Source: an uncultured Planctomycetaceae bacterium (GTDB lineage Bacteria; Planctomycetota; Planctomycetia; Pirellulales; Pirellulaceae). From it: 9,591 nt of DNA. The position numbers and the translations under genes were made by a program. The stretch spans positions 1-9,591 of the forward strand of contig CALBTA010000652.1 of the NCBI GenBank assembly GCA_937967755.1, written 5' to 3'. Below the pieces are notes generated by a model, which ran no database searches, was not told where the DNA came from, and saw only the letters and a list, made by a program, of their open reading frames with translations. Positions 6,648 through 9,591 of this stretch are shown here, in pieces. Each line of letters starts with the position of its first letter. Positions within the stretch are counted from its first letter, which is position 1.

Positions 6648-7925
6648 ATGAAAATCCGAAAGCAGCACGCTTTCACGCTCGTGGAAATGTTGGTGGTGAT
6701 CGCCATCATTGGAATTCTGGTGGCCCTGCTGCTGCCCGCGCTCTCGGCCGCCCGTGAATCGGCCCGCGCGACTCAGTGCAAGGCCAACTTGCGGCAGTTC
6801 TTCGTCGGCCAAACGACCCACGCCGACAACGATCCGCAGGAACGTTACAGCACCGGCGCTTACGATGGCCGGCGCGACGGCAGCCTCGACACCATCGGCT
6901 GGGTGGCCGATCTGGTCAACGGCGGCATCGCCAACCCGCAAGAGTTGCTCTGCCCTTCCAACCCGTCGAAAGCCTCGGAGAAGTTGAACGACTACCTGGG
7001 CGTGACGACCATTACCGCGAAAGAACAGGGTGACCTGGCCAAGATCAACTCGGGGGCCGCGCCGCTCATCGCTGGCGGTGCCGCGGGTACGCAAGGCACG
7101 CTGGTGGCCGATCACTTTCTGGAAAAGGGCTACGGCACGAACTACATGTCCACGTGGTTCCACTGCCGTACCGGCCCGGTGATGCAAAGCAGTACCTCCG
7201 GCGGCGACGTGACGATCACCATCGACACGACGAGCATGACTTCCCCTCCGGCGTACGTGAACAAAAGCGCCAATCCGGCGTTCAACATCGGGCCGCTCAG
7301 CCGCCGCACGGTGGAAGAAGGTGCCCACCCGGAATCGATCATTCCGCTGATGGGCGATGCGAACATCGGCGACTTGAAAGAAGCCTTCCTGAAAGAATCG
7401 TGCGTATCTACCAACGGCAAAACCTACGCGACTGCAGGTGACCGCTTGGTGGAATCGTTCTCTGACGGCCCTTCGATCATCGTCGGCGGCGGATCAGGCC
7501 CGGCGGAAACCTTTACGCCGATCGAAGACAGTGCCAGCGACGTCGTCATTCTCGACACGGCGAACAACATCAACGTCTTCGCCCAAGAGCAAGTGCCGAC
7601 CGGCGCTGTTTTGCCGCCAATCACACAAGACTCGATCTTGCAAGACTACCGCGACTTCGGCGTTCCCCACCGTGGCAACTGCAATATCCTTTTCGCCGAC
7701 GGCAGCGTCCGGGCGTACAAGGACATCAACGGCGATGGCTACTTGAACCCTGGGTTCAAGCTGACCACGCCCGCTGCCGGTGCCGACGGAATCTCTGGGA
7801 ACTCAGACGACAACTTCAACCCCGCCGCCACCGGTTACACCGCCGCCCAGGTGGAGTTGCCCCGCGAAGAGTTTTTCTCCGGTGTGTTCCTGAAGAAGTT
7901 CGACTTTAAGCAAAACCTCGACTAG
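6648..7925 (+). CDS. DUF1559 family protein with prepilin-type signal and calcium-loop-like motif (425 aa)
   Basis: A second long DUF1559 protein, apparently a paralogue of the preceding one. Leader MKIRKQHA is followed by [20 protein letters not shown], with the conserved Glu at residue 13. Shared landmarks in the same order are C44-[15 protein letters not shown] (70-78), LCPSNPS (101-107), TNYMSTWF (164-171), GPLSRR (215-220), PLMGDA (233-238), H341-X9-D351-G352 and D359-I-N-G-D-G-Y-L-N367. It differs by Thr/Ser/Gly-rich insertions in the middle (about 115-160, 176-205 and 250-335) and by a longer C-terminal tail with an Asp/Asn-rich run [15 protein letters not shown] (378-392). The conserved edges with a variable, low-complexity centre fit an exported pseudopilin-like protein whose middle is the specific part (inference). 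A strong hairpin follows 31 bases after the stop. Confidence 0.92.
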   Translation: MKIRKQHAFTLVEMLVVIAIIGILVALLLPALSAARESARATQCKANLRQFFVGQTTHADNDPQERYSTGAYDGRRDGSLDTIGWVADLVNGGIANPQELLCPSNPSKASEKLNDYLGVTTITAKEQGDLAKINSGAAPLIAGGAAGTQGTLVADHFLEKGYGTNYMSTWFHCRTGPVMQSSTSGGDVTITIDTTSMTSPPAYVNKSANPAFNIGPLSRRTVEEGAHPESIIPLMGDANIGDLKEAFLKESCVSTNGKTYATAGDRLVESFSDGPSIIVGGGSGPAETFTPIEDSASDVVILDTANNINVFAQEQVPTGAVLPPITQDSILQDYRDFGVPHRGNCNILFADGSVRAYKDINGDGYLNPGFKLTTPAAGADGISGNSDDNFNPAATGYTAAQVELPREEFFSGVFLKKFDFKQNLD

Positions 7926-7956
7926 GGCTGCTTGCCGCCCGGCTCGATTTGCCGCT

Positions 7957-7985
7957 CCGCCAGCAAGCTTCCGGCTTGTTGGCGG
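7957..7985 (+). terminator. Strong hairpin, probable transcription terminator
   Basis: CCGCCAGCAAGC (7957-7968) pairs with GCTTGTTGGCGG (7974-7985) around a five-base loop. All 12 positions pair in RNA, with one G-U wobble. It lies 31 bases after the DUF1559 stop, before the next gene. The sequence after it (TCGGCGTTTACTTAC) is only mildly T-rich, so it is not a textbook Rho-independent terminator; it could instead be a 3' end stabilising hairpin. It also argues against starting the next gene at the upstream TTG (7949), which would make the hairpin coding. Confidence 0.6.
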
Positions 7986-8047
7986 TCGGCGTTTACTTAC
8001 TTGCAGTTAGTGTTCCTCAGCCCGGTTCAACTTCAACCGCTTTTCCA

Positions 8048-9262
8048 ATGCAAAAAACCATCTTGCTAACCGCCGCCGCCGTCGCGATTGTTTGTATCTC
8101 TGGCTATTGGCTGATCGCATCGAACGTCACCTTCGCGCCGGTTCTTCCCCGCGACGTACCCCGCGGAACGACGGAGGAGGAACTGCAAAAGCTGTTCGAA
8201 GCATCGCTGGAAGAGGATCGCCCCTCGGCCGTGCCCGGTTCGGTGGCCGAAGTTCAGAACGCTTCCTACGAGTTTGGCGTTTTAGATCCGTTCATGGAAC
8301 AAACGCACTACTTCGAAATCCGCAACGCTGGGACCGAGCCGCTGCGACTGGGAGAGCCGGAGTCCGACATGCCTTACAACACCACCCTGCGGCTGGATCG
8401 GCGGGAAGTTGCCCCAGGCGAAACCGCGAGGTTGGCCTTCACTTTCGCCGACTCGGCAGAGCGGGCGTTTCGTAGCGTGGCGACCGTGCCGACTTCCGAC
8501 CTTGACAACCCATTGGTGCGCTTCACAGTTAAGGGGAAAATCGCCCACCGAGTTCAGGCATCCGCTCGCGGCGTCGACTTCGGCGGCCGGGCTCTGCACG
8601 AGAGCTTTTCGGATAAGAGTGTGCTGGTTTACTCGAAGCTCTGGAAACAATTTGAACTCGAATCGGTCAGTTCCGACTTCCAGGATGTCGTTGTCCAAAC
8701 CCGGCCCGCAACACAAGCCGAGTTACAAGAACACGACGCCCTCGGGGGTTACGTCGTCGAAGTTGCCATTCCATCCTTTGAGCCGAAACATGGCGAGTTC
8801 GGCGCGACGGTCACGCTGGCGGTTCAACCGCCGACCGAGCGTGACGGGCAGCCCTTCAACTTTCAAATCCCCGTTCGCTGGAAGTTGTACCGCCCGTTGG
8901 CTGTCTACGGAGATGCGGTTAACGGCTACGGGGTGATCGACGTGGGACACGTGACCAAAGGCTACGCTGCGTCCGTAACGCTGAACATCAAGGTTCGTGA
9001 CATCGAAAAGCAACTTCCCAACGCTCGGGTGGAAGTCACGCCGAGCTACGTCCGAGGCACGATTCAGCCTTCAAAAACCGGGGGCGAAGGGAGCTACGTC
9101 TTGCAGATTCACGTCCCGGACGACGCCCCTTGCGGATCGCACTTGCGGCTGGAGGAAATGGGCCAGGTGCGGCTGCTCTCGGACCACCCTCGCATCGGGG
9201 AAGAGCGGCTCAAACTGCGGTTCGCGGTCGTTAAGCCCAACTTAAACAACCCGTCGCCATAG
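8048..9262 (+). CDS. DUF1573-like membrane-anchored protein with Ig-like modules
   Basis: A 404-residue protein resembling the DUF1573/ASH-type beta-sandwich proteins common in Planctomycetes; no enzymatic role is known or visible. The ATG at 8048 gives MQKTILLTAAAVAIVCISGY, a single membrane anchor or uncleaved signal (about 4-24). The next stretch includes an acidic helical piece (42-60). The clearest DUF1573-like segment is about 73-165: YEFGVLDPF, then HYFEIRNAGTEPLRL, then VAPGETARLAFTF. Two further beta-rich segments follow, starting near VDFGG (176-180) and GVIDVGHVTKGYAASVTL (295-312). With the anchor at the N-terminus, the body is probably periplasmic or exported (inference). A TTG at 7949 would extend the protein by 33 residues across the hairpin and is rejected. 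No Shine-Dalgarno site is seen before 8048. The gene ends in the ribosome site of the zinc-ribbon gene. Confidence 0.82.
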   Translation: MQKTILLTAAAVAIVCISGYWLIASNVTFAPVLPRDVPRGTTEEELQKLFEASLEEDRPSAVPGSVAEVQNASYEFGVLDPFMEQTHYFEIRNAGTEPLRLGEPESDMPYNTTLRLDRREVAPGETARLAFTFADSAERAFRSVATVPTSDLDNPLVRFTVKGKIAHRVQASARGVDFGGRALHESFSDKSVLVYSKLWKQFELESVSSDFQDVVVQTRPATQAELQEHDALGGYVVEVAIPSFEPKHGEFGATVTLAVQPPTERDGQPFNFQIPVRWKLYRPLAVYGDAVNGYGVIDVGHVTKGYAASVTLNIKVRDIEKQLPNARVEVTPSYVRGTIQPSKTGGEGSYVLQIHVPDDAPCGSHLRLEEMGQVRLLSDHPRIGEERLKLRFAVVKPNLNNPSP

Positions 9263-9264
9263 GA
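9261..9264 (+). promoter_or_regulatory. Ribosome binding site for the TTG-started zinc-ribbon gene
   Basis: AGGA overlaps the TAG stop (9260-9262) of the preceding gene and sits seven bases before the TTG at 9272. This spacing supports the TTG start and suggests translational coupling of the two genes. Confidence 0.65.
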
Positions 9265-9271
9265 TTGAACT

Positions 9272-9591
9272 TTGACGAAGCAACTTGACGAAATCGGTTC
9301 CGCTCAAACCGGCAGCAGCGCCGGCGCCGCAACGGCGGCGTTGGCACATTCCTGCGCGCAATGCGGCGGGGCCAGCCCCGCGGATCACAAATTTTGCGGG
9401 GGCTGCGGCAGCGCGCTCTACCAGTCTTGCGTTCAGTGTGGCGGATCGACCCGCATCGGCGAAGCGTTCTGCGGCATGTGCGGGGCCCATCAAGAGGAGG
9501 CGTACCAACAGCGCCGCGAAGCGTTGGAAAACGAGTTGCGGCATGCCCGCGAACTCGCTGACCAGGCCCGCTTCGAAGAGGCGCTGTCCAC
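9272..9591 (+). CDS. Double zinc-ribbon protein, N-terminal part (runs off the window)
   Basis: A gene cut by the window edge; 106 codons are visible. The TTG at 9272 (MTKQLDEIGSAQTG) is the only start after an in-frame TGA at 9266-9268 that also has a ribosome site; there is no ATG before the zinc motifs. After a Ser/Gly/Ala-rich lead come two zinc ribbons: C28-A-Q-C31 with C42-G-G-C45, and C53-V-Q-C56 with C67-G-M-C70, the pattern of double zinc-ribbon (DZR/zinc_ribbon) domains. From about residue 74 the chain becomes a charged helix (EEAYQQRREALENELRHARE) that leads into ARFEEALS, which could open a coiled coil or a TPR-type repeat. Function is unknown; such proteins often pair the ribbon with TPR, kinase or membrane domains, which may lie beyond the edge. 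It starts nine bases after the DUF1573-like gene and is probably co-transcribed with it. Confidence 0.8.
   Translation, partial: MTKQLDEIGSAQTGSSAGAATAALAHSCAQCGGASPADHKFCGGCGSALYQSCVQCGGSTRIGEAFCGMCGAHQEEAYQQRREALENELRHARELADQARFEEALS

Noticed and set aside
6609..7328. Minus-strand open frame of 239 codons opposite the second long DUF1559 gene
   Set aside because: It is the mirror of conserved DUF1559 codons (for example a His/Gln-rich run opposite the hydrophobic helix) and has no ribosome site or domain.
1793..7925. A type II secretion or type IV pilus operon, suggested by three prepilin-like N-termini
   Set aside because: No ATPase, platform protein, secretin or prepilin peptidase gene is present; the full-length motifs are those of DUF1559 proteins, which are scattered through planctomycete genomes without such machinery.
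7949..8047. TTG-started 33-residue extension of the DUF1573-like protein
   Set aside because: It would run through the 7957-7985 hairpin and displace the membrane anchor from the N-terminus; the ATG at 8048 gives a normal signal-like start.
1..9591. Defence system, mobile element or CRISPR array
   Set aside because: I found no nuclease, helicase, integrase, transposase or reverse transcriptase motifs, no terminal inverted repeats, and no regularly spaced direct repeats.

Overview
The window looks like a piece of a planctomycete chromosome, probably from the Pirellulales or a relative (inference). The main reason is three genes for DUF1559-type proteins, each with a prepilin-like N-terminus and a C-terminal H-X9-DG motif, a family greatly expanded in Planctomycetes. 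A DUF1573-like membrane-anchored protein, GC-rich codon use, some TTG starts and loosely spaced genes fit the same picture. I see no rRNA, tRNA, CRISPR array, transposase, integrase or other sign of a mobile element.

Layout. (1) Positions 1 to 1669, minus strand: a large single-pass membrane protein of unknown function. Its reading frame ends at a TAA (86-88) but continues open in the same frame to the window edge, so it may be interrupted or followed at once by a TTG-started gene. (2) Positions 1670 to 1792: a short divergent intergenic region. (3) Everything from 1793 to the right edge is on the plus strand: a compact DUF1559 protein (290 aa); a ribose-type ABC transporter pair, substrate-binding lipoprotein (2764-3744) and permease (3757-5100), with no ATPase gene here; two longer, mutually related DUF1559 proteins (5277-6455 and 6648-7925); a strong hairpin at 7957-7985; a DUF1573-like anchored protein (8048-9262); and the start of a double zinc-ribbon protein (9272 onward) that begins at a TTG behind a Shine-Dalgarno site overlapping the previous stop.

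How the genes may work together. The lipoprotein and permease are 12 bp apart and are clearly partners. The permease carries an insertion of about 115 residues between its first two membrane helices that reads like a small alpha/beta domain; topology would put it on the outer face of the membrane, near the docking side of the binding protein. The ATPase that must energise the pair is not in the window. The two long DUF1559 proteins look like tandem paralogues and both carry a calcium-loop-like D-x-N-x-D-G-x-x-N directly after H-X9-DG, which the first DUF1559 protein lacks. The DUF1573-like gene and zinc-ribbon gene look translationally linked. No function can be assigned from sequence alone to the minus-strand gene or the zinc-ribbon protein.
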